Below, in pieces: positions 1 through 12,600 of a stretch of DNA of 64,000 nucleotides. Each line of letters opens with the position of its first letter. Positions within the stretch are counted from its first letter, which is position 1. Origin of the DNA: Dryomyza anilis. Lineage: Eukaryota; Arthropoda; Insecta; Diptera; Dryomyzidae. A program made the position numbers and the translations under genes. Under the pieces are notes generated by a model. It worked only from the letters and a program-made list of their open reading frames with translations. It was not told the DNA's origin and made no database searches. Location of the stretch: the NCBI GenBank assembly GCA_951804985.1, contig OX638131.1:91090349-91154348 (forward strand), read 5' to 3'.

Positions 1-880
1 GAAAACACCATGTATTTCATTGGGTGTTCCACACTTCAACTATAAAACGGACCACCCTGTTAACATCAGCATTATAGAAAATCCATAATATCAGATATGA
101 ATAAAAATGCTAAAAATTGACATATCTATTATTTTTTTTTTTTTTTAAATATGATAAAATAATGCATATTACACACTCCTTTTCATCAATGTTAGTCCTA
201 CAATCCTCGATTTCGCAATATTTTCAATTCTACTCCTTTTTACTCATTTCTACTCCCCAAATTTTCCAAATCTACTCCATTTGCATTGGCGAAAAAAAAT
301 GAACACTGACAAGAGCACGCAAAAAAGCTCAAAACTAGCTCTCGTTACTACAAACGGGTGACAGCATAGTTTTTTGCAACTGTAAACAAACTGTTCATCA
401 GAGACAACTGCGCTCTCGCTTTCACCTTCGAGTGTTGTTGTGTTTCTCCGAACTCAATTTCTGTTGCAACGCAAGCAAACACAACGGCTCGGTCTGCCGA
501 ATTTCGAGCTGCTACGCTAGCGCGCTACTCCAAGCACGACGAAATTTTGAGCACTCGGTTGGCTCGCTCTTTTTGTAAAATCGGTTTAAATTCATACCTA
601 ATGTTCGTTATTTTGTAATACATTAATAAAATTGTATAATAAACAAGAATAAACGCAAATAACAACAAAAGAACTGTTAGCCCGTGTTTCTCACTTAGCA
701 GAAGCGAGCTAACGACTGTTGTGTGGCACGAACACATGAACGCTGAAACATTGTTTATGACACAAATACATACGAGTGCGCTCTGTTTCTGAGCGCTCAA
801 TTCCGATGCCTGGTCCAAAGTGACGTACTGTCCAAGATGCCGGGACATTTTGTTTGTTGTTCCTTCTCATCCGCCACCGA
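1..880. other. Upstream region without a recognised gene
   Basis: No convincing coding sequence. Roughly 320-880 is less AT-rich than its surroundings and contains CT/GA-rich patches, as fly promoter-proximal DNA often does. The only longer open frame (525-848, minus, 107 codons) has one hydrophobic stretch but no recognisable family. I treat it as chance or as part of the regulatory region ahead of the proposed Chd1 start. Confidence 0.4.
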
Positions 881-887
881 CGACAAA

Positions 888-920
888 TATAAATAGGATA
901 GATCACTGATCGTCACATTC
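888..920 (+). promoter_or_regulatory. Candidate Chd1 core promoter (TATA box plus initiator-like site)
   Basis: TATAAATA is at 888-895. An initiator-like TCACATT lies 26-30 bases downstream (913-919), the spacing expected for a fly TATA promoter. About 45 bases further on is an ATG in a good fly context (GAAAAATG, A of ATG at 962). The assignment to Chd1 is an inference from position and reading phase; no transcript evidence is available. Confidence 0.4.
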
Positions 921-961
921 GTAAACTAAAAATAGTCAAAAAATTTCAAAATAAGTGAAAA

Positions 962-967
962 ATGTTA
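962..967 (+). CDS. Chd1: Candidate Chd1 coding exon 1 (two codons)
   Basis: ATG TTA is followed directly by the splice-donor-like GTGAGC at 968. Joined to the acceptor at 2,737 it gives an in-frame start [10 protein letters not shown]. This matches the Drosophila CHD1 N terminus in length and in the pattern D/N-E-S-x-N-S, where the fly protein also has only a handful of residues before that motif. The intron would be 1.77 kb. Reading phase alone would agree by chance one time in three, so this stays a hypothesis. Confidence 0.4.
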
Positions 968-1074
968 GTGAGCCTATTTTTTTATCCGTAACTGTGCATT
1001 TCGATGTACCACCCAGCAGCAAACATTATGAGTCTTTTAAGACTCCGAAATGTGTCATATTTATGAGTGTTACC

Positions 1075-1331
1075 CTCATATATGAGCTCTTAAAAGAGTC
1101 CAAAAGGCTCCCGACTCCTGGGTAGAGGGCCTCATTTTATGAGCCCAAAAACACTCATATTTCTGACACTTTTATTACTCCTAAAACACTCATATTTGAG
1201 CTCTAAAAAGAACCCAAAAAGGCTCCCAACCCCTGGGTAGAGGGCAACATTTTATGAGCCCAAAAATTTTTAACAATTTTATTACACCTAAAACACTCAT
1301 ATTTGAGCACTGAAAAGATCCTAAAAAGGCT
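1075..1331. repeat. Tandem repeat, about 110 bp, 2.3 copies
   Basis: Copies start with CTCATAT at 1,075, 1,189 and 1,296, giving periods of 114 and 107 bp. Each full copy holds the block CTGGGTAGAGGG followed by TTTTATGAGCCCAAAAA. The third copy is cut off. It lies in the proposed Chd1 intron 1. No coding potential. Confidence 0.75.
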
Positions 1332-1594
1332 AAAGAAACTTGAATAGTGCACACGCTTTAAAGAGCTTTGGTCGCATTTATGACTCCAAAATTGCTTAAT
1401 GGGCACTTTATCCGTTTACTGGACCGTTTTCGTGTTCAGAAAACGGCACGTTTACTAAATCGTATTCCAAATTTCTGATACTATATACGCAACGTTAACG
1501 TGACGTTTTGTTTTTTGGGACAACTGTACCGAAATTTCTCGTACAATGGTGTGCTACTCGCAACAGGGAATTTTATAGACCAAAAATATGTTTT

Positions 1595-1780
1595 GGGTCT
1601 GGTACGATAAGAATTTAAAATAACAAAACTAAAATTATTTATTTGTATATCTAACAAAAATGTAGTAAATACAAATGCCCAAATCTAAAAATGTCGCAAA
1701 GTAAAATGGTGAAAAAGAAAATGTCGAAAACTAAAAATGTCTAAATTGAATATTGAAAAATCATTTTTAGCCGAAAAATT
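1595..1780 (+). mobile_element. Fragment of the AATGTCGAAA-repeat TIR element
   Basis: The 17-bp end GGGTCTGGTACGATAAG (1,595-1,611) is the exact reverse complement of the right end of the element at 31,222-32,154. It is followed by degenerate AAAATGTCGAAA units like those in that element's arms. Only one end is clear, so this is probably a partial copy. Confidence 0.55.
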
Positions 1781-2090
1781 ATAGAAAATCTGGAATAAAA
1801 CTGCAAAGTAATAAAAATATATTTTTTGGTGTAACAAAAATATTTAAGTATACAATTTACAATTAAATATAATAAAATAGGAGGATAAAATATTAAAAAA
1901 AATAAGATTAGTAACCACAATTCTGAGTACTGTCATAGCAAAAATCCAAATCCTCGTTACGTGCGGAGATACGTGCGGAAAAAAAGCCGCCACAAAGCTA
2001 ATAGGTCCCGAACCTTTTTGTGGAATCGGTGATAGTGTTGTAAAAAAGTTATTATGAGAAGAACTACTTAACACCAGCGAAGAACTATGG

Positions 2091-2600
2091 TTGGGGCAGA
2101 TTAAAATGCGTCAAACAAAGAAATTCATTGGGTCCTATGACTTAATAAGATTTAAAGAATATATTAAACTATCGAAGAAAAACCTGAGAATTCTAACAGG
2201 TCTTACAGGTCATTGTCGGCTTGCTAAACATCTGACTAGGATGGGTATACAAACGGACAGTATTTGTAGATTCTGTCTAGAAGACGATGAAGATTCAGAA
2301 CACATTTTAGAAACATGTCCAGCGCTAATGCGTACAAGAATGCAAATACTTGGGAGTCGACAACCAAGTCCAAACGATATCAGAAAGATGAACCCTAACC
2401 ATATAATCATATTTTTTACTGAGATAGGCTTGACGGACATCCTATAAAACTATTAAAACCAGAACCCCATATAAATAGTATAGGGAGATGCCACAGCTGA
2501 GAATGGCTTCAATCATGGTATCAAGCTGGGCACAATAGATCTATTCAGGTCGCAGTGCATTACCCCGAAGCAATAATAAAAAATAATAATAGGTAGTACT
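2091..2600 (+). pseudogene. 3' fragment of a non-LTR retrotransposon
   Basis: An open frame at 2,091-2,447 encodes about 118 residues resembling the extreme C terminus of jockey/I-like retrotransposon polyproteins. It has LTGHCRLAKHL, then a C-x2-C-x8-H-x4-C zinc-knuckle-like block (CRFC ... EHILETCPAL). The reverse transcriptase itself is absent, so it is 5'-truncated, as is usual for non-LTR insertions. After the stop comes a GC-richer 3' tail ending near 2,600 in a run of AATAATA. It sits just upstream of Chd1 exon 2, probably inside intron 1. A non-functional remnant. Confidence 0.75.
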
Positions 2601-2737
2601 AGTTTTATACGATCTAGATTCGTGTAATGTTCGTCACTGGACATTTTATTGCATTGCATATAATTTGCAAAACTTTTTCTGAATTTTTGTTTCATATTTG
2701 GATTGAAAATATATATTTTTGTTATTATTAAATACAG

Positions 2738-3628
2738 GAACACGATGAATCCTTCAATAGTGTAGGATCGGAAGAAATCGACGATAACAATCGTGCTGCG
2801 CCCAACAATGACAGTGGCAGCGGTAGTTCCTCCGGTTCTGAATCCGATTCAGATTCGTCATCATCGTCATCTGATTCCAGTGGACGCAGTTCACCCGAAA
2901 ATGATGAGCATGACAACAATAATGTTGCAGATGCTCAACAGCAATCAAAACAGCAACAACAACAACAACATTCACAAATGCAACAACAACAGCAGCAGCT
3001 GCAACAACAACAAGAAGCAACAGATTCAAATTCAGAGCAAAATATGTTGGCGGCTGGTCTTCCGACAACAGCAGAGGAAACAACAACAACAGAAGCAGCA
3101 GACACAAAAACAAATGGCTACTCAGATGATAATGAATCCGATGACTCAAATGATTCCAACTCTGAATCCAATTCAGACTCTGATGGTGGTGAACAACAGC
3201 AAAATCCCCAACAGCAGCAAGATCAATCACAGTTTAACACAAGCATTGATGATGCAGAACTTGCCAATGGCAACAGCGGCAGTGGCATTGCCAACACAAC
3301 AAATAACACAACAGCAACCACAACGGACAACAATACCTCAAACACGACAAATGACGACGATGACGACGACGAATCATCAAATGATTCCAATGACGACAGT
3401 GATAACGAAACTTCCAACCATGTGGTTGCAACGGCGCCGACGCAGACGACAACGACAGCAGCATCAGCGGCAGCTGTTGCGACAAATGTCAGCACGTTTG
3501 AGGCGCACAACAGCAACAACATTAACACAACAGCAGCTGCCTCCGAAGATGATGAGTCTGCCGAGTCGGAGAAGAGTTCTGCCTCAACGGCCGCAGAATC
3601 GCCGACAGCCAGTAGCAGTAGCAGCAGT
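2738..3628 (+). CDS. Chd1: Chd1 coding exon 2: low-complexity acidic N terminus
   Basis: 297 codons, phase 0 at both ends, acceptor ATACAG and donor GTAAGT. It starts [13 protein letters not shown], matching the start of fly CHD1. Runs of Ser/Asp/Glu, Gln, Asn/Thr and Ala follow, with the conserved SSGRSSPE and TKTNGYSDD blocks among them. The Gln, Asn and Thr runs are longer than in Drosophila and are built from CAA/CAG, AAC and ACA repeats. The acidic region is expected to be disordered. Confidence 0.93.
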
Positions 3629-6600
3629 GTAAGTTAAAGCTTTAAAGCTTGGTTTAAACTGATTTTAATTAAAGCATTCTTTTATTTTTTCTACTATTCT
3701 TTCTTTTATTTTCTTTCTATTATTCTTTCTTTTATTTTCTTTCTTCTATTCTTTCTTTTCTTTTGTCTTACGTCTAACCTGCAGGAAGACGACGAGGACG
3801 ATTATCAGCCCAAGCGACCGACACGCACGGCGCGCAAGCCTCCTGTTGAAAAAGTGAAAAAACCGCCTGTGCAGAAAAAGAAGAAAAAGAAACAAAAGTA
3901 ATTATGCCACAAAACAAAATAATAAAATACAAATTTACACTAGTCATCATTTACAACTCCTCCTCTCAGTTGGGATTCTGATGAGAGCGACGAAAGCGAT
4001 GAGGAGAGCGAAGATTCGGGACGTGCTGGACGTCGTAAACCAACGTCCAAAAACAGCAACAACAATAGCAGCAAGCAGCAGCAACAACGACGGAAGAAAA
4101 CTAATTATTCCACAGATGATAGTGATGATGAAAGCAAAAGGTTGGTTTCAAAAATACATAAAAAATAAAAATAAATTATATTTTTTATAACTTTAAAGCG
4201 TTCGTATAATTATAGAAATGTTTATACCCATACAGCTTTTATATGTCAACACAAAAATAATGTTTTTATTATTTTTGAGTTATTTAAAGCTTTTAGGAAT
4301 CTTTAATCTTTTAGTTTAGTTTAAAGCTTTATTATATCATGAAAGCGGTACAATGTATTTAAAGCTTACCTTATCTTTAAAACTTTGTTTTATCTTTAAA
4401 GCTTTATTATAACTTTAAAGCATTATTTTGATCTTTAAAGCTATATTATAGCTTTAAAACTTTATTATATCTTTACAGCTTTATTTTATATTTAAAGCTT
4501 TATTTTATCCTTAAAGCTTTACTATAGCTCCAAAGCTTTTTTTATATTTTAAAAGCTTTATTATATCCTAAAAGCTTTATTATATCCTAAAAGCTTTATT
4601 ATATCTTAAAAGCTTTATTATATCCTAAAAGATTTATTATATCTTAAAAGCTTTATTATATCCTACAATGATCCACGCCAATCTTAAAAGCTTTACTTAA
4701 TCATTAAAGCTCTATTATATTTTTAAAGCTTCACTATAACTGTAAAGCATTATATAAACTATACTTTCTTCAGAGCATTACAACTTTTAAATAACGACAA
4801 AGTCTTTGCCTAGAAATTATCAGTTGTTTTTTATTTATGCCTATTCTCACACAGATTTGGAACACGCCGTGCAGCAGCTGCTGTCAGCTACAAGGAAGCC
4901 TCTGACAACGAAAAAACCGACTCTGAGGATCTGCTCGAAGTCGAATACGACGAGAGTCAGGCCGAAGCAGCGGCCGCCGCAGCCGAAGAGGACGAAAAAT
5001 GCGAAACCATCGAACGTATTTTGGCCAAACGCAATGGCAGACGCGGCTGCACCGGCAATCAGACCACCATCTATGCCATCGAAGAGCATGGACATGATCC
5101 AAATGAGGGCACCGACGAGACGGATCTCAACAATACCGAGGTGCAATATCACATCAAATGGAAGGGTTGGTCGTACATACACAATACATGGGAATCGGAG
5201 CAAACGTTGCGCGAACAAAAGGTCAAAGGTATGAAAAAATTGGACAATTTCATTAAAAAAGAGCAGGACATTGAGTACTGGCGTCGCTATGCCGGACCCG
5301 AAGACATTGATTACTTTGAATGTCAGCTAGAGCTGCAAAATGATCTGCTCAAATCCTACAATAATGTCGATCGCATAATAGCGCGCAACGAAAAACCCGA
5401 CGGCACTTGTGAATATCTCTGCAAATGGCAATCGTTGCCCTATGCGGAGGCCACCTGGGAAGATGCAGGTCTTGTGATGCGCAAATGGCAACGTTGTGTC
5501 GATCAGTTTAATGATCGTGAGTCATCGAAATGTACGCCATCGCGTCATTGCAAAGTGCTCAAGTATCGACCGAAATTTTATAAAATCAAAACACAGCCAG
5601 AGTTTCTTTGCGAGGGACTGACGTTGCGCGACTATCAGATGGATGGTCTCAATTGGTTGCTGCACTCGTGGTGCAAAGAGAATTCGGTCATTTTGGCCGA
5701 TGAAATGGGTCTGGGCAAAACAATACAAACAATATGTTTTTTGTATTCGCTCTTTAAGGTGCATCATCTGTATGGACCGTATTTGTGTGTTGTGCCATTG
5801 AGTACGATGACCGCGTGGCAACGTGAATTCGATTTGTGGGGTCCCGACATGAATGTGGTCACATATCTGGGCGATGTAAAGTCGCGCGAAATGTTGCGAC
5901 AGTTTGAGTGGCAATTCGATGGTTCGAAAAGACTGAAATTTAACTGCATTCTCACAACATACGAGATTGTTTTAAAGGTAAGATTTTTAATATCAACATT
6001 TATATTTTATAGAATTTTTAAAAATTATGAAAAACAAAGAGGTTCAATTATTTGACAAATATAGTGTTGAGTTTGATTTAAATTTATAATCAGAAAAATT
6101 CTGCGCAATTATTTGGTAAAAGAACAACAATTATTTTTACTTTAATAATTATTTAATAGGATGCATTACAAAATATATGAAAATATGCAAATATTCACAC
6201 AGAATTATTACCATTTGGAAAATAGGTATCGTAAACAATGTTTGAAAATAAAAAAAAAATGTTTCAGGGTTGGGTACATGTCATACCAAGACAAGTCCAA
6301 TACCAATCCAGTCCATACCAATCCAACCCATGCCCAGACTTATCATATCAAGGCACTCCATACGAAGACACCTCAAACCAACGGACATCTCATACCAAGA
6401 CATGTCATACCAATCGACAACTGATACCAAGACAACTCACACCAATGGACACCTCTTACCGAGACACTTCATACCAATACAACTCATACCAAAGGACATT
6501 ACATACCAAGACATCTCATACCAAGATCTCATACCAAGAAAACTCATACCAAGACATTGCATACCAAAACATCTCATACCAATACATCTCATACCAAGAT

Positions 6601-9600
6601 ATCTCATACCAAGACATTTCATACCAAGACATCTTATACCAAAATAACTCATACCAATGGACACCTCAACTTATATCCCTCATACCAAAGGACATCTCAT
6701 ACAAATGGACATCTCATACCAAGACATTTCATACCAAGACATTTCATACCAAGACATTTGATACCAAGACATCTCATACCAAGACATCCTTTATCAAGAC
6801 CAATACCAAAATAACTCATACCAATGGACACCTCAACAAATACCCCTCATACCAAAGGACATCTCATACAAATTGACATCTCATACCAATAACTTTCATA
6901 CCAAGACATTTAATACCAAGACATCTCATACCAAGACATCCTTTATCAAGACCAATACCAAAATAACTCATACCAATGGACACCTCAACTAATAACCCTC
7001 ATACCAAAGGACATCTCATACCAATAACTTTCATACCAAAACATCTCATACCAAGACATTTCATACCAAGCCAGTGTAATAATGCAATGAAAATGCCCTT
7101 CATATAGCAAAATTTAAGTAATACAATGAAGTATCTCATACAAATAGACATCTCATACCAAGACAACTCATACCAATGGACACCTCTTTCCAAGACACTT
7201 CATACCAAAGGACATTTCATACCAAGACATCTCATACCAAGATCTCATACCAAGACAACTTAAGCAAGACATTTCATACCAAGCCAGTGTAATAATGCAA
7301 TGAAAATGTACTTCATATAGCATAATTTAAGTAATACAATGAAGCATCTCATACCAAGCCAACTCATACCATGACATCTCATACCAAGACAACTCATATC
7401 AAGACATCTCATACCAAGCCAATACCAATGAAAATGTTTTTCATATAGCATAATTTAAGTGATACAATGAAGCATATATTGTTAATAAAAAATACAAACA
7501 TTCAAAAGTGTACCAAAACAATTATTGTTGTGCTATTAACAAGAGAAGTATTGTCGTATTAAATAAAGGCTATTTTTAGGCTAAATATACAACTAGTTTT
7601 ACAAAAAAACATTCAATTTAATGTTTCTTTTAATTTTTAAAATTAATTTTAATATACCAATGAATGCTAATATTCCAATATATTATTAAGATATTTGATT
7701 GTTTAGAATATTTTTATATTATTTTTTTAACATACGGAATTAACATTAGGATCTCATGATAAACAAGAAAATTATTTATATTTATCCAGAGCATAGTCCA
7801 AATGAATGACCAAAAATACTAACTTTTTCTAGCTGTTCTTCTTTTTATTAAAACATGTCCTATAAACATATTTTTGCCCATTTTTCTCATTATAACCCCC
7901 CGTCCCGCGCCGTCGATCGTGGGCCAGTAATTTGCAACCTTACCCTCCCAGGTAGGAATTTTCAGGCTGCTTCAAAAGTGCTAGTTACAGGCTTGACTAC
8001 CATGGCTTGGTGTATCGGGCCAGTCACAAGGCTTGCACAATCGTTATTCATAGACTCCACACAGGCCTTGATATACCAAGCTAGACACAGGACTGGCACA
8101 CTTGTCATTCACAGATTTCAAACAAGCCTCGTTAATTTAGATTAGATACATGCCTGGGACAATCGTCACTCCCGAGCTTTACACAAGCCTTGTTAGTTTA
8201 GGTTAGACACAAGCCTGACACAAGCCTGACACAATCGTCACTCAAGGACTCCACACAGGCCTTGATATATCAGGCTAAACACAAGCCTGACACTTGATAC
8301 AAGCCTGGGGATCAAGCCTTGGTCTCAGGCTTGGTACAATCCTGAATATCAGGCTTGTATGTCAGTCGTTAATTCTTGGGCTATAATTATATATTAAGTC
8401 ACAGAGATAATGCTCCGTGGTACCAACATATTCGTAGAAAGTGGAATAAATGGCCGACTGCATTTATGTGTTATGTCCTACTCAAAGATCATTGATCACT
8501 TGGTTTTTGAAAGATGTAGTGACCTTGAAGAATCTGTGCATTTAGTTTCGACATTTGCTCCTTTGTACAGTGACTTCGCCTTTGATAAAAGACATTCGTA
8601 ACATCTAGATATATAATGTTATCAATCCAGGCAACACTAGATGTTACACCCTTCGCAAGATCTTGACTACTGGAGCTCGTTTCTGTAACTCATTCGACAA
8701 ATTGTCGATTTCGTGACGTCACGCCGTTTCGTTCCATTATTGTCGATTATGCGATAATTGTTGTTTCTGTACGAAGTAATCGTTTAAAACCGCTCTGATT
8801 TGAAACTGGCATAAAAAACGAAAGGAAACTTGTGAAATTGAAATAATTGTCATCTGTCAGTTATTTACAAAATATTTAAAACAAATTTTATAAACATTAT
8901 GTATAAAACAATACGCAGTTAAATTCATATTAAATATGATGCGTTTTAAGAGGTGTCGGTTAAGCGGCTCGGTGGCCCCATTTCATATTCCCGATTTATG
9001 GAGTCATTTAGGCTCTCCATAGATGCTGCAAATGACCTATTGTAGAAGTCTCGTCATTTATGAAAACGGGGGGTAAGTTGCGTCTCCTATGGCATTTCAT
9101 TCACTTGCAACTGTCTCTCAAACAACACAGTGTTCTTTTCTACTATATTTGGACGTGAACTGTCCCTTGTTCACACTTCTGTGTTTGCTGCATCCGCTTT
9201 TTAAGCCATATCTCTGCGCTTTAGTTTATGAAAATTCAAAAACTAATGTATTTTTCAAATATCAATCATTTTTAAAGTCGAGAGGCTTCTCATCAAGTCA
9301 AAAGCTAGTGAGAAATACAATCGTTTCAAAACGATTCGATTTTTTTTGTAGAAACAGTGATGTGAATAAATTCCTACTAAAGTGAAATTGGAACGTCAAA
9401 ATGAATCGATTCAAAGGTTTAATATTTTACAGAAATATTAAAAATGAAAATGACATCATTATGACGTCAAATCGACAATTGTAATCGACAACTGTGATCG
9501 AAAACAAATACAGAAACGAGCTACTGATGTGATATGATAAGTCTTATCATGCCTTATAAATCTATAATGTTTTGCTCGGTGATAGTTACCAAAAATACTT

Positions 9601-12600
9601 CTGCATTTCCATAAGTCACTTAAGTTCGCTCAGCAGAGTGTCCATCAGCATACCTGAGGGGAAAGAATGCCTTCTTGAGGATAACTTCAATTCACCTCTG
9701 CTATAATGTACAATTCGAACTTCGTCTCAGATGTGATGGTCCTGAATAATAGCATTGAGTTTAAGTACTTAATCAGTGATTCGTTTAGCTTCCCCACTCA
9801 TAAAACCTAAAGTCACATTTTCAAATGTACCTTCAATGTTAACAAAACATGCCCAATATTCCCAGAAAAGCATATTCTATCCGTCCAACCAGATTTCGTA
9901 GTGATGTTTCACGCAACTAATCTAGTCTTTCTTGACATTTACCTTGAGAGACGTCATACTAATTGGTCTGAAGTAGTTTCTTTGTACTTTTCGCATAAAG
10001 GTAACTTTTAATTAAACTCCTAGATGTCGTTCCGCTCGAAACTTTTGCATACAAAAAACGTTTGAATCGTTCCGACAAAGAACGTTCCGATGAAGAACGA
10101 TTGATTCGTTCCGTTTAAAAGTTTCAATGGGTATGGATTCACATCTAGGTGCGTCATTGGAAGTTTTTCGGATGAATCGCTTCCTGTGGGCCTAGATACG
10201 GATCCAGGTGCGTCATTGGAACTTTTTACGGTGAATCGCTTCCTGTGGGCCTAGATACGCATCCAGGTGCGTCGTCGGAACTTTTTTGGGTGAATCGCTT
10301 CCTGTGGGCCTAGATTCGCAACCATGTGCGTCATTGGAAGTTTTTCGGGTGAATCGCTTCCTGCGGGCCTATATACGCATCCAGGTGCGTCTTTGGAACT
10401 TTTTTGGGTGAATCGTGAATCTAGGCCCATAGGAAGAGATAAGCCCAAAAAAGTTCCAATGACGTACCTGGTTGCGTATCTAGGCCCACAGGAAGCGATT
10501 CACTCAAAAAAAGTTAGAATGACGCACTAGGTTCTGTAACTAGGCCCACAGGAAGAGAGTCACCCAAAAAAGTTCCAATGACGCACCAGGTTCCGTATCT
10601 AGGCCCACAGGAAGATATTCACCCGAAAAAGTTCCAATAACGCACTTGGATGCGTATCTAGGCAAACAGGAAGAGATTCACCCAAAAAAGCTGTAATGAC
10701 GCACCTGGTAGCGTATCTTGGCCCACAGGAAGAGATAAACCCAAAAAAGTACCAATGACGCACCAGGTTCCGTAACTAGACCCACAGGAAGAGAATCACC
10801 CAAAAAGTTCCAATGACGCATCAGGTTCCGTATCTAGGCCCACAAGAAGAGATTCACCCAAAAAAGTTCCAATGACGCAATTGAATGCGTAGCTAGGCCC
10901 ACAGGAAGTGATTCACTCGAAAAAGTTGCAATGACGCACCAGTATGCGTGCCTATGGGATAGGAACGATTCGAAGTTTTTTGTATGCAAAAGTTCCGAGC
11001 GGAACTTTTGAGCCGGAACTTTTGAGCAAAAGTTCCGACTGAAACGTTTGCGCTCGGAACTTTTGCTTTTCGTTCGTTCCGGAACGAAACAATATCGGAA
11101 CGATTGCCAAACGTTCTTTTTATAGTTCCGGTTTCTACCCCTGGTAAATACAGCATACTGGGTTAATGCCATCCGGTACAGTTGACTTAAAGATATCAAA
11201 AGGGAACACTGTGTTTTGAATAGCTGTGTCTACATGCATGTCATGCTACGTTACATTAATATTGTTGTTACCATTAAAATAATGTTATACTTGAATACTA
11301 TTAATTTTATAGTATGTTTTTCCTTGTAAATACTATAAAATTTAGAAGAATTCCACAAAACCAACTAATTTTCCTATACTAAATAGTCTAGACTTTTACA
11401 ATTAATGGCTGAACACATAAAAATAATAGTATTTAAACTGTTATTACATTGGCATATAAAAATGGTGAAATATTTATTAGTATAAAATCGTCTATGTTAT
11501 AGAAAAGTGAACATAGAAAAGTTAAATTTTTAAAATTATGTCCTAATTACAATATTTCCATTTTACACAACACTTTCCCATTTCTCTTTCCCCTTCTTCA
11601 ACGTTACCACCAAAGGATAAACTATTCCTCGGTACCTTACAATGGGCAGCGCTGCTGGTCGATGAGGCGCATCGTTTAAAAAACGACGACTCACTGCTGT
11701 ACAAATCTCTTAAAGAGTTTGATACAAATCATAGATTACTTATCACCGGCACACCGCTGCAAAACTCACTGAAAGAACTTTGGGCACTGCTACATTTCAT
11801 CATGCCAGAGAAATTTATCACATGGGAAGATTTTGAGGTAGAACATGGCAATGCGGCAGACAAAGGCTACACGAAATTGCATCAACAGCTGGAACCCTAC
11901 ATATTGCGACGCGTCAAAAAAGATGTTGAGAAATCGTTGCCCGCCAAGGTTGAACAAATATTGCGCGTCGAAATGACGCTGCTGCAGAAACAATACTACA
12001 AATGGATTCTCACCAAAAATTTCGATGCATTGCGGAAGGGTAAAAAAGGCTCTACATCGACGTTTCTCAATATTGTGATTGAATTGAAAAAGTGTTGTAA
12101 TCATGCGGCACTCATCAGACCCAACGAATTTGAGTTGATGGGGCTGCAGCAGGACGAGGCGCTGCAAACGTTGCTCAAAGGCTCCGGCAAGTTGGTGCTG
12201 CTCGATAAGCTGTTGTGTCGGCTCAAGGAGACGGGTCATCGTGTGCTCATTTTCTCGCAGATGGTGCGCATGCTTGATGTGCTGGCCGATTATCTGCAAA
12301 AACGACACTTTACATTTCAGCGACTCGATGGCAGCATCAAAGGCGAAATGCGACGTCAGGCTTTGGATCATTACAATGCCGAAGGTTCGCAGGATTTTTG
12401 TTTTTTGCTTTCAACACGCGCTGGTGGTCTAGGTATTAATCTCGCCACCGCTGATACTGTCATCATTTTCGATTCCGATTGGAATCCACAAAATGATTTG
12501 CAAGCGCAAGCGCGTGCTCATCGCATCGGACAAAAGAATCAGGTCAACATATATCGTCTGGTGACGGCACGCTCCGTCGAGGAGCAGATTGTGGAGCGCG

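Larger units (their letters stand above)
5978..11615. other. Chd1 intron 5 (5.6 kb), repeat-rich
   Basis: It splits the ATPase coding region between EIVLK and [10 protein letters not shown]. It holds a 15-bp minisatellite (6,270-7,475), a 60-bp tandem array (7,968-8,360), a TIR element (8,675-9,522) and a foldback-type element (10,029-11,143). Stretches between these (7,480-7,960, 9,530-10,020, 11,150-11,600) are AT-rich and show no gene. Donor GTAAGA, acceptor ACCAAAG. Confidence 0.85.

Noticed and set aside
525..848. 107-codon minus-strand open frame with a hydrophobic stretch upstream of Chd1
   Set aside because: No recognisable family, no splice or expression evidence, and it overlaps the likely promoter region.
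6238..6876. 212-residue open frame made of YQDIS pentapeptides
   Set aside because: Entirely the 15-bp intronic minisatellite, open in other frames too; no gene signals.
7855..8145. 96-codon open frame in Chd1 intron 5
   Set aside because: Runs through a 60-bp tandem array and starts without a promoter or splice context.
6270..11143. CRISPR-like array because of regular repeats
   Set aside because: Repeats are contiguous or nearly so with no unique spacers, and the genome is an insect's.
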